A DNA stretch of 64,000 bases. Origin: Candidatus Sulfidibacterium hydrothermale. Its GTDB lineage: Bacteria; Bacteroidota; Bacteroidia; Bacteroidales; F082. Both the position numbers and the translations under genes were made by a program. Position 1 is the stretch's first letter, and each line of letters starts with the position of its first letter. The DNA lies in contig NZ_CP083760.1 in assembly GCF_020149915.1 (NCBI RefSeq), forward strand, positions 620,001 through 684,000. The letters are read 5' to 3'. Under the pieces are notes generated by a model. That model worked only from the letters and a program-made list of their open reading frames with translations. It had not been told where the DNA came from and ran no database searches. Below, piece by piece: positions 25,819-34,688 of this stretch.

Positions 25819-27114
25819 TTATCTGTATTTACGTTTATAAAACCAAGTTTCTACAATATTTATACCTAACGAGAAATTAAAAAATGTTTTTTTGACAAGA
25901 TGATCTTTCAGAGCACCCCGACTTCCTAATTCCATGGCAAAGGTAATATTGTTTCTGGAATGTTTAAAAGGAAATGTAAATCCGCCGGTAATCGCAAATT
26001 CGTTGATAGAATATCCGTAAACCCTGACATAGGTTTGGTTGAACCGGGCACCCAAACGATAAGTCATCCTTTTACGAAGCGGCGAAATGGTGGTGTGTTT
26101 GGGAGTATAAGCGCCTCCAATCGCTACCCGCCAGGAATCCTGCAGGGAATCGGCCTCGCCGAACTTTCGGAATTTTGACCATTGTTGCCATTCTCCGTCC
26201 ATTCCTACAAGCCATCGATCGCCTTGCGAATAAGTAAATCCTAACCCGTAAGTGGCCGGGATATAAACACTTCCGCTTTCTTCCGGCGAATAGTCAATGG
26301 TATCTCTCGGATAATCAACAAAGTTGTCGTAGCCACCCGTTAGCGTGTAAGTGGTATTCGACCGTACGGCATGGACATTAATTCCATTGCGGTAGATGGC
26401 TCCCAACGTTAATTTTCTGCCTTTGGCAAGATGAATATCATATTGTACACCCCAGTCAAATAAAAAGTCACTTAACCGGATGTAGTTTTCCTGTTTGGTT
26501 CCAAAAATATAAATGGAATCGGGGAAATAAATGATGTTGTATCCCCGGCCATTTCCAAACAGATAATTGATATTTACGCCAAGTCGCAGGTTTTTGGTAA
26601 CCTTAAAAGCGTTTCCGAAAAACAACAGCGAAGTTCCTCCTTTTCCATAGCGGTCGTTATATACGCTGCCAAAAGGAGGGACCAATGCCGAAACACGCGT
26701 ATCGTATCCTACCTTACTAAAGGGGGTTACTCCGAATGCTACATGCCACCACCGGGTAGCCTGAAATCCCATGCTGATGTTGCTCAGCGTGGCGTAGTTA
26801 GAACTTTGTTTTTCCTGGGTGTTTTGCAGGGTGCTGACATTTCCGATAATTCCTGTTTGGAAAATATAGGTAAGCGAATCGAATACGCCGTAACTGGCCG
26901 GGTTGGCCATGTTCAAAATGTTTTTTTCGGTTACGCCGTAGGAAATTCCCCCCATAGCCTGTAGTTGTGAACTGATGTTTTCACCATACAATTGCCCTAT
27001 TCCATAGGCTGAAAACGGAGAGTTAATGTCTTGGGCATGAAGCCCTGTAAAAAACAGTAACAAAACCAAAACCAGCCCGCTCTTTTTAAACTTTATCCTC
27101 ACTTTTTTTTTCAT
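25819..27114 (-). CDS. Outer membrane beta-barrel protein of unknown function
   Basis: A 431-residue exported protein with a signal peptide (after a basic KKKVRIKFKKSG) cleaved near LHAQ. The mature N-terminus INSPFSAYGIGQLYGENISSQLQAMGGISYGV and NMANPASYG resemble the FadL/OmpP1-like outer membrane family seen throughout Bacteroidota. Alternating strands and a C-terminal aromatic residue region (NIVETWFYKRKYR) support a beta-barrel. Its start overlaps the end of coaX by 29 bases, so translation is probably coupled. Transport substrate unknown. Confidence 0.8.
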   Translation of the reverse strand: MKKKVRIKFKKSGLVLVLLLFFTGLHAQDINSPFSAYGIGQLYGENISSQLQAMGGISYGVTEKNILNMANPASYGVFDSLTYIFQTGIIGNVSTLQNTQEKQSSNYATLSNISMGFQATRWWHVAFGVTPFSKVGYDTRVSALVPPFGSVYNDRYGKGGTSLLFFGNAFKVTKNLRLGVNINYLFGNGRGYNIIYFPDSIYIFGTKQENYIRLSDFLFDWGVQYDIHLAKGRKLTLGAIYRNGINVHAVRSNTTYTLTGGYDNFVDYPRDTIDYSPEESGSVYIPATYGLGFTYSQGDRWLVGMDGEWQQWSKFRKFGEADSLQDSWRVAIGGAYTPKHTTISPLRKRMTYRLGARFNQTYVRVYGYSINEFAITGGFTFPFKHSRNNITFAMELGSRGALKDHLVKKTFFNFSLGINIVETWFYKRKYR

Positions 27115-27832
27115 TAAAATCCAATATCTCCTTCAGTCCTTGCAACACAAAATTGGGGAGTGCAAAGATGTTATTTTTTAACCGTTTATCAAAATATTTT
27201 TCGTCGCCGCCACTCAGCACAATTTTTAGCCCCGGAAACCGCTTTGCATAAGCCCGAATCATCCCTTCCATTTCAGCAGTTATTCCGTTTAAAACCCCTG
27301 AAGCAATAGAAGTATTTGTGTCATTTCCCACAAGGGGAGGCGTGGCAACAAGTTGTTTTATCAACGGAAGTTTTCCTGTAAAAGTATGCAGTGCTTTTAA
27401 TCGCATTTGTAATCCGGGACTAATTGCACCGCCGAGGTACTCTCCTTTATGGTTGACAATATCGTAAGTGATGGTCGTACCGGCATCAATGACCAGGACA
27501 TTTTCCCCGGGAGCAAAAGCCTGTGCCGCAGCGGCAATGGCCATGCGGTCTTTCCCCAGGGTTTGTGGCGTTTTGTATAAAAGCTTAACCGGTAAAGGGG
27601 TTTGTGAATCCAGTTTCAGGTAGTAAAATCTTTGGGATAAAAAAGTATCAATTTCTTTGGGATAGGTTGTTACGGAAGATAAGATTGCCGCATGAATATC
27701 CGGGTAGTCTTTTACAATATCCTTCAGTATATCTGTGGAAAGAGAAGTATAAACCCATACGCTCTCCATCTGTTTTTCAGAAAAAACAGCAATCTTGCTT
27801 CGTGTATTCCCAATGTCGATAATTAGTTTCAA
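27086..27832 (-). CDS. coaX: Type III pantothenate kinase
   Basis: Phosphorylates pantothenate in the first step of coenzyme A synthesis. The 248-residue product has all family marks: phosphate-binding DIGNTRSKIAVF at the N-terminus, GKDRMAIAAAAQ near residue 95, DAGTTITYDIV (residues 117-127) and GGAISPGLQMR. CoaX needs a monovalent cation and is not inhibited by CoA, unlike CoaA. It heads an operon with the outer membrane protein, TPR and lptC genes and has a complete promoter. Confidence 0.95.
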   Translation of the reverse strand: MKLIIDIGNTRSKIAVFSEKQMESVWVYTSLSTDILKDIVKDYPDIHAAILSSVTTYPKEIDTFLSQRFYYLKLDSQTPLPVKLLYKTPQTLGKDRMAIAAAAQAFAPGENVLVIDAGTTITYDIVNHKGEYLGGAISPGLQMRLKALHTFTGKLPLIKQLVATPPLVGNDTNTSIASGVLNGITAEMEGMIRAYAKRFPGLKIVLSGGDEKYFDKRLKNNIFALPNFVLQGLKEILDFNEKKSEDKV

Positions 27833-27853
27833 AGGCTATTTTTTGAACTGATG

Positions 27854-27885
27854 CAAAAATACACTTAAACCGGCCGGTGTGCAAA
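27854..27885 (-). promoter_or_regulatory. Complete promoter of the coaX-lptC operon
   Basis: Minus-strand TTTG (27882-27885), 20 bases, then TATTTTTG (27854-27861), 21 bases before the coaX ATG. Confidence 0.78.
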
Positions 27886-27930
27886 CAAAACATGGGCAGG
27901 GTAAATTTTTTAACTTTTTTAAAGAATTTT

Positions 27931-27960
27931 TTTGGAGAAATAAAAAAAAGCGTATTTTTG
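27931..27960 (+). promoter_or_regulatory. Complete promoter of tRNA-Phe
   Basis: TTTG (27931-27934), 18 bases, TATTTTTG (27953-27960), with the tRNA starting 14 bases later. It is divergent from the coaX promoter 45 bases away. Confidence 0.8.
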
Positions 27961-27974
27961 CCGCTCCAAAAGGC

Positions 27975-28047
<73 letters not shown>

Positions 28048-28051
28048 CTTC

Positions 28052-28081
28052 AACCTCCGGAAGTTTCTCCGGAGGTTTTTT
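28052..28081 (+). terminator. Rho-independent terminator of tRNA-Phe
   Basis: Perfect 10-bp arms AACCTCCGGA (28052-28061) and TCCGGAGGTT (28068-28077), then a T-run, five bases after the tRNA. Confidence 0.93.
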
Positions 28082-28236
28082 ATTTTCAGCCAGATCAAAA
28101 CCAACCATTTACTTTCATTTAAGTTTTTAGTGTATTCCGGATTTACCGGTGATGGAACAGTCCCGTAGTACTTTTTTATTCGAAAGTTTGTTTTATGGCT
28201 TGTTTTTTGTTTCTTTTGTAAAAAACCCTTGGCCCT

Positions 28237-28836
28237 ATGAGAAAACATATTCCTCTTTTATTAATGGTTGTTGCTATTTCGGTATTTCTTTCCCGGTGTG
28301 CTACCAGCAGCGTCGATTTTGTTACAAGCCAATATGATCAGGTAAAAAAAGAGAAAAGAATTCGTATGAGAATTACTTTTCCGTATGTACGAGAACGTTA
28401 TACAACGTTTTATTCGTTGCAAAAAGATATCTTGAAAATCATTAAGGCCAATGGCGAGACGCAGTATCAGGTGTTTGACCGGCTGAATGTGAGTATAGAC
28501 AGCTATCCTCTTAGTGATACCGTTTTTCTTATTGCCGATAATCAGGCTTATCCCATTGTTGTTCGTCACCGGAAAACAGAAATCTTTCACCATCCTGAAG
28601 TGGAAAAAAGCCAAGTTAGGAAAAACGATTCAACTACCGTTTCGGTAATTTCAGGGGTGAACGAAAAAGAATACAAAAGTATTCAGTTTCAATATCCGTT
28701 GACCCGGCAGGAAGTAAATGCCTTGCAACATGCCGATTCCGCATCGTTTCAGTACTATGCCAATCCGGATGTGTACAAGCTGAAGCTTTCGTACTATACG
28801 TTAAAACGGCTAAAGAAGTTTTTTGCCAAGCAATAA
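28237..28836 (+). CDS. Lipoprotein of unknown function
   Basis: A 199-residue product with a signal peptide ending in SRCATSS (lipobox cysteine at about residue 21). The mature part is a mix of short strands: KRIRMRITFPYVRERYTTFYSLQ, then VSIDSYPLSDTVFLIADNQAYPIVVRH and FQYPLTRQEVNALQHADSASFQYYA, ending in a basic helix KLSYYTLKRLKKFFAKQ. I do not recognise a family. It converges with asnS over a shared hairpin and appears to be a single-gene unit. Confidence 0.65.
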   Translation: MRKHIPLLLMVVAISVFLSRCATSSVDFVTSQYDQVKKEKRIRMRITFPYVRERYTTFYSLQKDILKIIKANGETQYQVFDRLNVSIDSYPLSDTVFLIADNQAYPIVVRHRKTEIFHHPEVEKSQVRKNDSTTVSVISGVNEKEYKSIQFQYPLTRQEVNALQHADSASFQYYANPDVYKLKLSYYTLKRLKKFFAKQ

Positions 28837-28839
28837 CGG

Positions 28840-28861
28840 TAAACCAAAATTCTTTGGTTTA
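28840..28861. terminator. Hairpin between the lipoprotein gene and asnS
   Basis: TAAACCAAA (28840-28848) and TTTGGTTTA (28853-28861) around ATTC, covering the asnS stop codon. Position between convergent genes suggests a shared weak terminator. Confidence 0.5.
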
Positions 28862-30298
28862 AAACTCCAGGTTTTGTGGTGTTCGTGGGAAAGGAATGAC
28901 ATCGCGGATGTTGCTCATTCCGGTTAAAAACAGAATAAGCCGTTCAAAACCCAATCCGAATCCCGAATGCGGAACCGAACCAAATTTTCTTGTTTCGAGA
29001 TACCACCACATCGAAGATTCCGGAATGTTCAGTGCTTTAATACGGTCATACAGTTTGTTGTAGTCTTCTTCGCGTTGAGAGCCTCCGATGATCTCACCGA
29101 TCTGAGGGAATAAAACATCCATGGCGCGGACGGTTTTCCCGTCTTCATTTTGTTTCATGTAAAAAGCCTTGATATCGGCCGGATAGTCGGTCAAAATTAC
29201 CGGACGTTTGAAATGTTTTTCTACGAGATACCGTTCGTGTTCCGATTGCAAATCGGCTCCCCAGGCTTCGATGACATACTGAAATCTTTTTTTCTTATTG
29301 GGTTTCGAGTTCATCAAAATCCGGATAGCTTCGGTATAGGAGAGCCGGACAAAAGGTTCGGCAAGAATAAAGTTCAATTTTTCAATCAGCTCCATTGAAC
29401 GTTCATTCTGTTTTTTGTTTTTTTCTTCCTCTTGCTGGCGTTTGCTTAAAAACTGCAAATCGTCCATACAGTGATCCAAGGCATAGCGAATGACATATTT
29501 CAGCATTTCTTCTGCCAGGTCCATGTTGTCGTCCAGGTCGTAAAAAGCCATTTCGGGCTCAATCATCCAAAACTCGGCAAGGTGCCGGGTGGTATTGGAA
29601 TTTTCAGCCCGGAAAGTAGGGCCGAAGGTGTAGATTTTTGACAAAGCCAGTGCAGCCAGTTCTCCTTCGAGCTGACCGGAAACGGTAAGGTTGGCCGGTT
29701 TGCCGAAAAAGTCTTTTTTGTAGTCCACTTTGCCATCTTCGGTTTTGGGAACATTTTCCAGGTTAAGGGTGGTCACCTGAAACATTTCACCGGCTCCTTC
29801 AGCATCCGAGCCGGTAATAATAGGGGTGTGGATGTTGTAAAAATTCCGTTCGTTAAAAAATTGATGAATGGCAAAAATCATGGCATGCCGTATGCGGGCG
29901 ATGGCGCTGAAAGTATTGGTACGAAAACGTAAATGGGCTTTTTCACGCAGAAACTCCAGACTGTGTTTCTTGGGTTGTAGCGGATATTCGTTAGGGTCAG
30001 CTTCCCCTAAAACGGTGATTTCTTTTGCCTGAATTTCCACTTTTTGCCCGCTTCCTAATGATTCGGCCAGTACGCCGTCCACAGAAAGAGCTGCTCCGGT
30101 GTGAATTCTTTCCAGGATTTTTTCAAAAACATCATTTACTTCCACCACAATTTGAACATTTTTAATGGTGGAGCCGTCGTTCAGGGCAATAAAGGCTACA
30201 TTTTTACTGGCCCTTTTGGTGCGAACCCAGCCTTTAACGTTTACAATCTCTCCAAAATCAGTGCGTTCCAGCAGATATTTAATTTCTGTTCTTTTCAC
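28859..30298 (-). CDS. asnS: Asparaginyl-tRNA synthetase
   Basis: Charges tRNA-Asn. The 479-residue class II enzyme has an N-terminal OB-fold anticodon-binding domain ([27 protein letters not shown], residues 15-105) and a catalytic domain with motif 2 [21 protein letters not shown] and motif 3 [15 protein letters not shown]. The AsnRS rather than AspRS identity rests on the overall pattern ([11 protein letters not shown]) and length. The start is taken at GTG 30298 ([10 protein letters not shown]), which matches the family N-terminus and follows AAGGATG; the longer frame begins with TTG at 30325. Confidence 0.94.
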   Translation of the reverse strand: MKRTEIKYLLERTDFGEIVNVKGWVRTKRASKNVAFIALNDGSTIKNVQIVVEVNDVFEKILERIHTGAALSVDGVLAESLGSGQKVEIQAKEITVLGEADPNEYPLQPKKHSLEFLREKAHLRFRTNTFSAIARIRHAMIFAIHQFFNERNFYNIHTPIITGSDAEGAGEMFQVTTLNLENVPKTEDGKVDYKKDFFGKPANLTVSGQLEGELAALALSKIYTFGPTFRAENSNTTRHLAEFWMIEPEMAFYDLDDNMDLAEEMLKYVIRYALDHCMDDLQFLSKRQQEEEKNKKQNERSMELIEKLNFILAEPFVRLSYTEAIRILMNSKPNKKKRFQYVIEAWGADLQSEHERYLVEKHFKRPVILTDYPADIKAFYMKQNEDGKTVRAMDVLFPQIGEIIGGSQREEDYNKLYDRIKALNIPESSMWWYLETRKFGSVPHSGFGLGFERLILFLTGMSNIRDVIPFPRTPQNLEF

Positions 30299-30409
30299 AA
30301 TACATCCTTTTAAATGAATTTGCAAAAGAACTAAATTTCAGGGAAATGAAGAATGAAAAAGAAGATTTTTTGTTGGATTTGTCTCTTAAACCGTGAAAAA
30401 GCCTCCCGT

Positions 30410-31528
30410 TTATTGCAGCGCATGGAATACCATGAGCGGAATAGAAGTCTGAAAAAGAAATTTTTGCGTGACTCCCGGTGTGTAAAAACGGGTGATTAGG
30501 TTACGTTGACGGGTAGTCATTACCACTAAATCAATCTTTTTTTCTTTAATGAAATCTTCCAGCCCGAGTTGGGGGTCAAGACATTCGAGTAAACCACATT
30601 CCAGTTTTTCCACGTGTAAGGTTTCCTGCAGGAATTTTTTGAGTTTGTGCAGATAAACCTCTTCTGATTTTTCAATCTCTTCCGAAACATGAAGACAGAA
30701 AATTTTTGCCCCGAAAGGTTTGACAAAAGTACTCAGCTTGCTGAGTGCCCAGTAGTCTGAAGAATCCAAATCGGTAGCGTATAAAACTTTTTGGGGCGGT
30801 TTTAAATCATCCGATCGGTAATCTTTGGGGACGGCCAGAACGGGGACGGCAGCTTTTTTCATGATTTTGGCCGTTACACTGCCAAATGAACGAAATCTTT
30901 CCAGTTCGCTGCCGCGGGTGCCCATGATGACAACCCCCGGTTTGTAAATTTTGATATACGACAAAATATTACTGACGGTGCTGCCTTTTACCAAATCGTA
31001 AAAAACGTTGACTCCTTTTACATGGTGTTGTTTTAAAATCTTTTGCAACTTTTGAGAGAAAGCCTCCAGCTTTTCTGCGGTTTCTTTTTCCATCTCTTTT
31101 TCGGTATCATCAGGAAACAAAGGGAGACTGAAACTTTCAAATTGTGAAAAAGGAATGATTCCGGGATCGAAATAAACGTGCAAAAGCTGGATGTCTGCTT
31201 TCATTTTGGCGGCAATTTTCAGCGCGTAAAATGCAGCGTTCTCTGCGTGGAGAGTAAAATCAAAAGGAACCAGGATGCGCCGGGCGATGCGCATGAAATT
31301 GATGGCCGGTTGTTTTTCACTGCCGTAGGCTTTCAGAAAATCATCCCGAATGGAAAATGCTTTTGCGGCATCTTTGGAGCGGATGATGATTTCCACACCG
31401 CCGGGGCCCTCTTTTATCCGGTTTACATGGGTCATGAAACAGGCAATTTTTTCTTCTTCCAGCCTGGCACAAAGCAACTGGGCCCGCATGTAAGTAAGAG
31501 TAGCCAGTGTAATGAATTCTTTATTCAT
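30410..31528 (-). CDS. DUF2007-like domain fused to two universal stress protein domains
   Basis: A 372-residue cytosolic protein. Residues 1-75 (FITLATLTYMRAQLLCARLEEEKIACFMTH, ...GGVEIIIRSKDAAKAFSIRDDF) resemble the DUF2007 putative signal-transducing domain. Residues about 83-227 and 233-372 are two UspA domains, each starting RILVPFDFT or KVLYATDLD. The first ends in the nucleotide-binding GTRGSELERFRSFGSVTAKIMKKAAVPVLAV, a clear G-x2-G-x9-GS/T match; the second ends in TTRQRNLITRFYTPGVTQKFLFQTSIPLMVF, which lacks the glycines. Only the first domain is thus likely to bind ATP. Role in stress response is inferred. Confidence 0.85.
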   Translation of the reverse strand: MNKEFITLATLTYMRAQLLCARLEEEKIACFMTHVNRIKEGPGGVEIIIRSKDAAKAFSIRDDFLKAYGSEKQPAINFMRIARRILVPFDFTLHAENAAFYALKIAAKMKADIQLLHVYFDPGIIPFSQFESFSLPLFPDDTEKEMEKETAEKLEAFSQKLQKILKQHHVKGVNVFYDLVKGSTVSNILSYIKIYKPGVVIMGTRGSELERFRSFGSVTAKIMKKAAVPVLAVPKDYRSDDLKPPQKVLYATDLDSSDYWALSKLSTFVKPFGAKIFCLHVSEEIEKSEEVYLHKLKKFLQETLHVEKLECGLLECLDPQLGLEDFIKEKKIDLVVMTTRQRNLITRFYTPGVTQKFLFQTSIPLMVFHALQ

Positions 31529-31597
31529 GGGTAAACCGGTAAAAAATCAGGTAAATATACTGAATTCCGCCGGAATTATCAAGCCGGATGGCATGAT

Positions 31598-31632
31598 TTT
31601 GTGTCTTACGTCGTTAAAAATGACTAATTTTG
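31598..31632 (+). promoter_or_regulatory. Complete promoter of the pseudouridine synthase gene
   Basis: TTTG (31598-31601), 23 bases, TAATTTTG (31625-31632), 21 bases before the ATG at 31654. The longer open frame starting at 31630 lies inside the -7 box and is not the real start. Confidence 0.75.
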
Positions 31633-31653
31633 CAGGCTCATTTTAAGAAGGTT

Positions 31654-32478
31654 ATGAAAAAACGTAAAGAACGGTATTCCAAAGAAAAACAAACCGGACC
31701 ATCAAAAAAAAGAACTTTTCGCAAAGTGTCGAAAAAGAACTTTCCGGCGGCGGAAAAAACAACGGAAGGAATCCGTTTGAATAAATATCTGGCCAATGCC
31801 GGTGTGGCTTCGCGGCGGGCTGCTGATCAACTTATTGAAAGCGGTGCCGTAAAAATTAACGGAAAAGTGGTAACCCGTTTGGGAACCAAAGTGCTGCCCG
31901 GCGATAAGGTGGAATTTGGCGGTGAAACGCTCCGCGAAGAAAAACATCGTTACCTCTTATTGAACAAACCGAAAGGTTATCTGACCACCTCCGATGATCC
32001 TTTTAATCGCCGTACGGTGATGCACCTGGTAGAAAAGGCTTGTCCCGAACGGATTTATCCGGTAGGACGTCTCGACCGGAACACGATGGGGCTTTTGCTT
32101 TTTACCAACGATGGAGAGTTGGCTAAAAAACTGATGCATCCCAAACATAATGTCAAAAAAATCTATCACGTTTACCTGGATAAAAACCTGACCAAAAATG
32201 ATATGCTCCGGATTGCCGAAGGATTGGAGCTGGAAGATGGAAAGATTATTCCCGATAGTATTGCTTACGTGGCCGGTGCCGACGACAAAAAACAGATTGG
32301 TATTGAATTACATTCGGGTAAAAACCGTATTGTCCGTCGTATTTTTGAACATCTCGGTTATCAGGTCATTAAACTCGACCGGGTTTTTCTGGCCGGTCTG
32401 ACCAAAAAAGATTTGCCCCGCGGAAAATGGCGGTTTCTGACACAGAAAGAGATCAATATGCTGAAGCGGCTCGGATAA
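31654..32478 (+). CDS. RluB/RsuA-family rRNA pseudouridine synthase
   Basis: Isomerises a uridine in ribosomal RNA. The 274-residue protein has a lysine-rich N-terminal extension (first 40 residues), an S4 RNA-binding domain (IRLNKYLANAGVASRRAADQLIESG), then the synthase core with the catalytic aspartate in GRLDRNTMGLLLFTNDG and a motif LHSGKNRIVRRIFEHLGY. The RVFLAGL segment near the end is typical of RluB, which acts on 23S U2605 in E. coli, but the exact position is not established here. The basic extension is common in Bacteroidota. Confidence 0.93.
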   Translation: MKKRKERYSKEKQTGPSKKRTFRKVSKKNFPAAEKTTEGIRLNKYLANAGVASRRAADQLIESGAVKINGKVVTRLGTKVLPGDKVEFGGETLREEKHRYLLLNKPKGYLTTSDDPFNRRTVMHLVEKACPERIYPVGRLDRNTMGLLLFTNDGELAKKLMHPKHNVKKIYHVYLDKNLTKNDMLRIAEGLELEDGKIIPDSIAYVAGADDKKQIGIELHSGKNRIVRRIFEHLGYQVIKLDRVFLAGLTKKDLPRGKWRFLTQKEINMLKRLG

Positions 32479-32488
32479 AATTCCGGAA

Positions 32489-33115
32489 TTATACGGTTTG
32501 AATCGTAACCGCCGGATTGTCTTTTATTTCTTCGTAAAAATGGGCTTCCGTAACATTTACCCACGGAATAAACCAAAGGAAACCAATGCCCAATGTGAGC
32601 AAACATAAAATGGCACCGAGGAAAAATAACATCAGCAGCCCGAAATATTTCCACTTGTAGCCTTTCATCATTTGTTTGCTTTTATCCAAAGCATCTGTCG
32701 GTTTAATGTTCGGATCATCAGCCAGAACATAAAAGGTCATGGAGTAGGAAATGGCGGCAATAATTCCCGGAATGATCAAAAGCAGTGACCAGGCAAAAAC
32801 AATGAGTATAAGTAAAAGATAGGTAACCAGAGAACGTTTAAAGTCTTTGAACCCTTCGAATACTTCTTCAAAGCGTGGTTCCCGGTCTCGTACGAATGAC
32901 AGTGAAAAAATACTGGTTCCCAGTGAAAAAGGGCCGCCAACAGCCAAAGCGGCTAAATAAGGAATAAGTCCTGACAGGTTGCCGGCATCTTTGCCGATAG
33001 ATTGCAGACCGCCCTGAATAATGGTGACGACCAAAAAGGCACCAATAGCCAATCCCCATCTGCCTTTGATCGACAGCCGGGCTTTTTCAATTAAATCCAT
33101 GTTTGAAGAAATCAT
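32489..33115 (-). CDS. DUF975-like membrane protein
   Basis: A 208-residue integral membrane protein with about five hydrophobic segments. The N-terminus IEKARLSIKGRWGLAIGAFLVV, the segment GPFSLGTSIFSLSFVRDREPRFEEVFEGFKDF and the end GIGFLWFIPWVNVTEAHFYEEI match DUF975-type proteins of unknown function. The start at 33115 (MISSNMDLIEKA) is likely; ATG 33100 is an alternative, and the frame upstream overlaps the next gene. It converges with the pseudouridine synthase gene. Confidence 0.75.
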   Translation of the reverse strand: MISSNMDLIEKARLSIKGRWGLAIGAFLVVTIIQGGLQSIGKDAGNLSGLIPYLAALAVGGPFSLGTSIFSLSFVRDREPRFEEVFEGFKDFKRSLVTYLLLILIVFAWSLLLIIPGIIAAISYSMTFYVLADDPNIKPTDALDKSKQMMKGYKWKYFGLLMLFFLGAILCLLTLGIGFLWFIPWVNVTEAHFYEEIKDNPAVTIQTV

Positions 33116-33185
33116 ACCATGTAGGGTTTTAAAGGTTTGGTGTAAAATTACAGTTTTTTTTGAGAAAAACGATTTGATGATTTTT

Positions 33186-33656
33186 TTACATCTTTCCAAA
33201 AAAACGGGTCAGCCGGTGGTCATCGTTTGGCGAAATAATAGGTGTGATATGGTTTTTGCGGCAAAAATCCAGGGTGATTTGTTCAAAAAGAACATCGTCC
33301 TTTTCAGAGAGAATAATTTTACAGGGAGAACAAGAGGTAATGACGTACGCTTCCTGAAGAAATTTTTTTGAGAAAAGCGGATCTCGCGGTTGTCTGAACG
33401 GGTCGATCACCAGGCTGTAAAGTACTTTTGGGAGCGGAAACTGGCAGGCGACCAAAGCCCCGGTGGAAGAAGCATGGATTTCAGAAACCGGATTTTCTTC
33501 CAGAATTTTTGCTGCTGCGGTGATCCATTGCGTTAGTCCCTTATCGTAATCGGGAAGCAGAGCCAGAACATTCCAGCCCCTTTTTTGCCGCAGGGTTTCG
33601 GCTTTGCCTCCTTTCGAGCCGTAGCCGCCGATAAATAAAATGGTTTTTCGTTTCAT
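33186..33656 (-). CDS. Putative small alpha/beta-hydrolase-like protein
   Basis: A 156-residue protein. ILFIGGYGSKGGKAETLRQK at the N-terminus, EIHASSTGALVACQFP in the middle, a strand KIILSEKDDVLF and a final NDDHRLTRFF resemble the small YqiA/RBBP9-like alpha/beta hydrolases, with a possible Ser in SSTGA, an Asp in KDDV and a His in DDHRL. The nucleophile elbow does not match G-x-S-x-G, so catalysis is unsure. Its end is 70 bases from the DUF975 gene; the two could be co-transcribed. Confidence 0.55.
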   Translation of the reverse strand: MKRKTILFIGGYGSKGGKAETLRQKRGWNVLALLPDYDKGLTQWITAAAKILEENPVSEIHASSTGALVACQFPLPKVLYSLVIDPFRQPRDPLFSKKFLQEAYVITSCSPCKIILSEKDDVLFEQITLDFCRKNHITPIISPNDDHRLTRFFGKM

Positions 33657-33730
33657 TAAAATTTTTCTGTGGGTTGTGGTTGTTTTCTGAAACCCTTAAT
33701 TTTACCAAAATTAAACAAATGGGTTGTATG

Positions 33731-34525
33731 ATGGAAAAACAAGTTGATTTTCAAGGAAAAAAGATAAATTATTCCGTAACGGGAACCGGTCTACCGGTAG
33801 TTTTGTTGCATGGATTTTTAGAAAACCTGCATATTTGGGATGACTTGACCGGTTTTTTACAGTCCGGTTTTCAGGTGATTGCTGTCGATTTGCCCGGTTT
33901 TGGGAAAACACCGGTGTTTGCTGAAAATCACACGATGCCGTTTATGGCTGATGCTGTAAAAGCGGTTTTAGAGGCTGAAAAGGTGCAGCAAGCGGTTCTG
34001 GTAGGACACTCTATGGGCGGCTATATTTCGCTGGCTTTTGCCCACCGGTTTCCGGAAATGATGAAAGCACTGGTACTGTTCCATTCGCATGCTGCCGGCG
34101 ATGATGAGCAGGGCAAGCAAAACCGTACACGGACCATTGAAGTGGTAAAAAAAGACCATAAAGATTTTATAGCACAATTTATTCCGTTGCTTTTTGCGGA
34201 AGAAAATGTTTCTAAGTATTCTGCAGAAATCAATCGTTTGCGTGAAGTTTCGCTGGAAACATCCAAGGAGGGTGTGATTGCAGCGATGGCCGGAATGCGC
34301 GACCGGGATGATCATCTGGCTTTGTTAAAAGATGCCGGTTTTCCGGTCTTTTTTGTGGTAGGCAAACAGGACTCCCGTATTCCGACTGAAAAGATAATGA
34401 AACAGCTGGCCTTGCCGGAGCATGCCGAAGCCATTATTCTTGAACACGTTGGCCACATGGGCTTTATTGAAGCGCCGGACAAAATCTTTCCGGCAGTTAA
34501 GGCATTTTTGGAAAGATGCCGGTAA
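33731..34525 (+). CDS. Alpha/beta-fold hydrolase
   Basis: A 264-residue cytosolic hydrolase. LPVVLLHGFLENLHIWDDL carries the oxyanion-hole HG, the nucleophile elbow is VGHSMGGYIS (Ser about residue 100), the acid is likely the aspartate in VVGKQDSRIP and the histidine lies in VGHMGFIEAP. Substrate unknown; sequence style resembles 2-succinyl-6-hydroxy-cyclohexadiene carboxylate synthase-like and ester hydrolases. ATG 33731 was chosen, with upstream ATGs at 33728 and 33719 possible. It diverges from the preceding small hydrolase gene; a 28-nt hairpin repeat follows it. Confidence 0.88.
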   Translation: MEKQVDFQGKKINYSVTGTGLPVVLLHGFLENLHIWDDLTGFLQSGFQVIAVDLPGFGKTPVFAENHTMPFMADAVKAVLEAEKVQQAVLVGHSMGGYISLAFAHRFPEMMKALVLFHSHAAGDDEQGKQNRTRTIEVVKKDHKDFIAQFIPLLFAEENVSKYSAEINRLREVSLETSKEGVIAAMAGMRDRDDHLALLKDAGFPVFFVVGKQDSRIPTEKIMKQLALPEHAEAIILEHVGHMGFIEAPDKIFPAVKAFLERCR

Positions 34526-34572
34526 ACAGAGTTTGCTAAAGAAAAACCACCTTACGGAAATAAATAAACTTT

Positions 34573-34600
34573 CATCGTCCGGGCGGATGCCCGAACGATG
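34573..34600. repeat. 28-nt hairpin repeat, copy 2
   Basis: Arms CATCGTCCGGGC and GCCCGAACGATG with loop GGAT; one mismatch in the 12-bp stem. It lies between the hydrolase gene and the GH130 gene. Confidence 0.85.
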
Positions 34601-34688
34601 TCTGTAGCACAGACAGGATAAAAATGAGTGCTTCCGGGTTGTAAAATTCACGCAAAATATCCTATCTTAGCTGTAAAAAAACAGGGCC

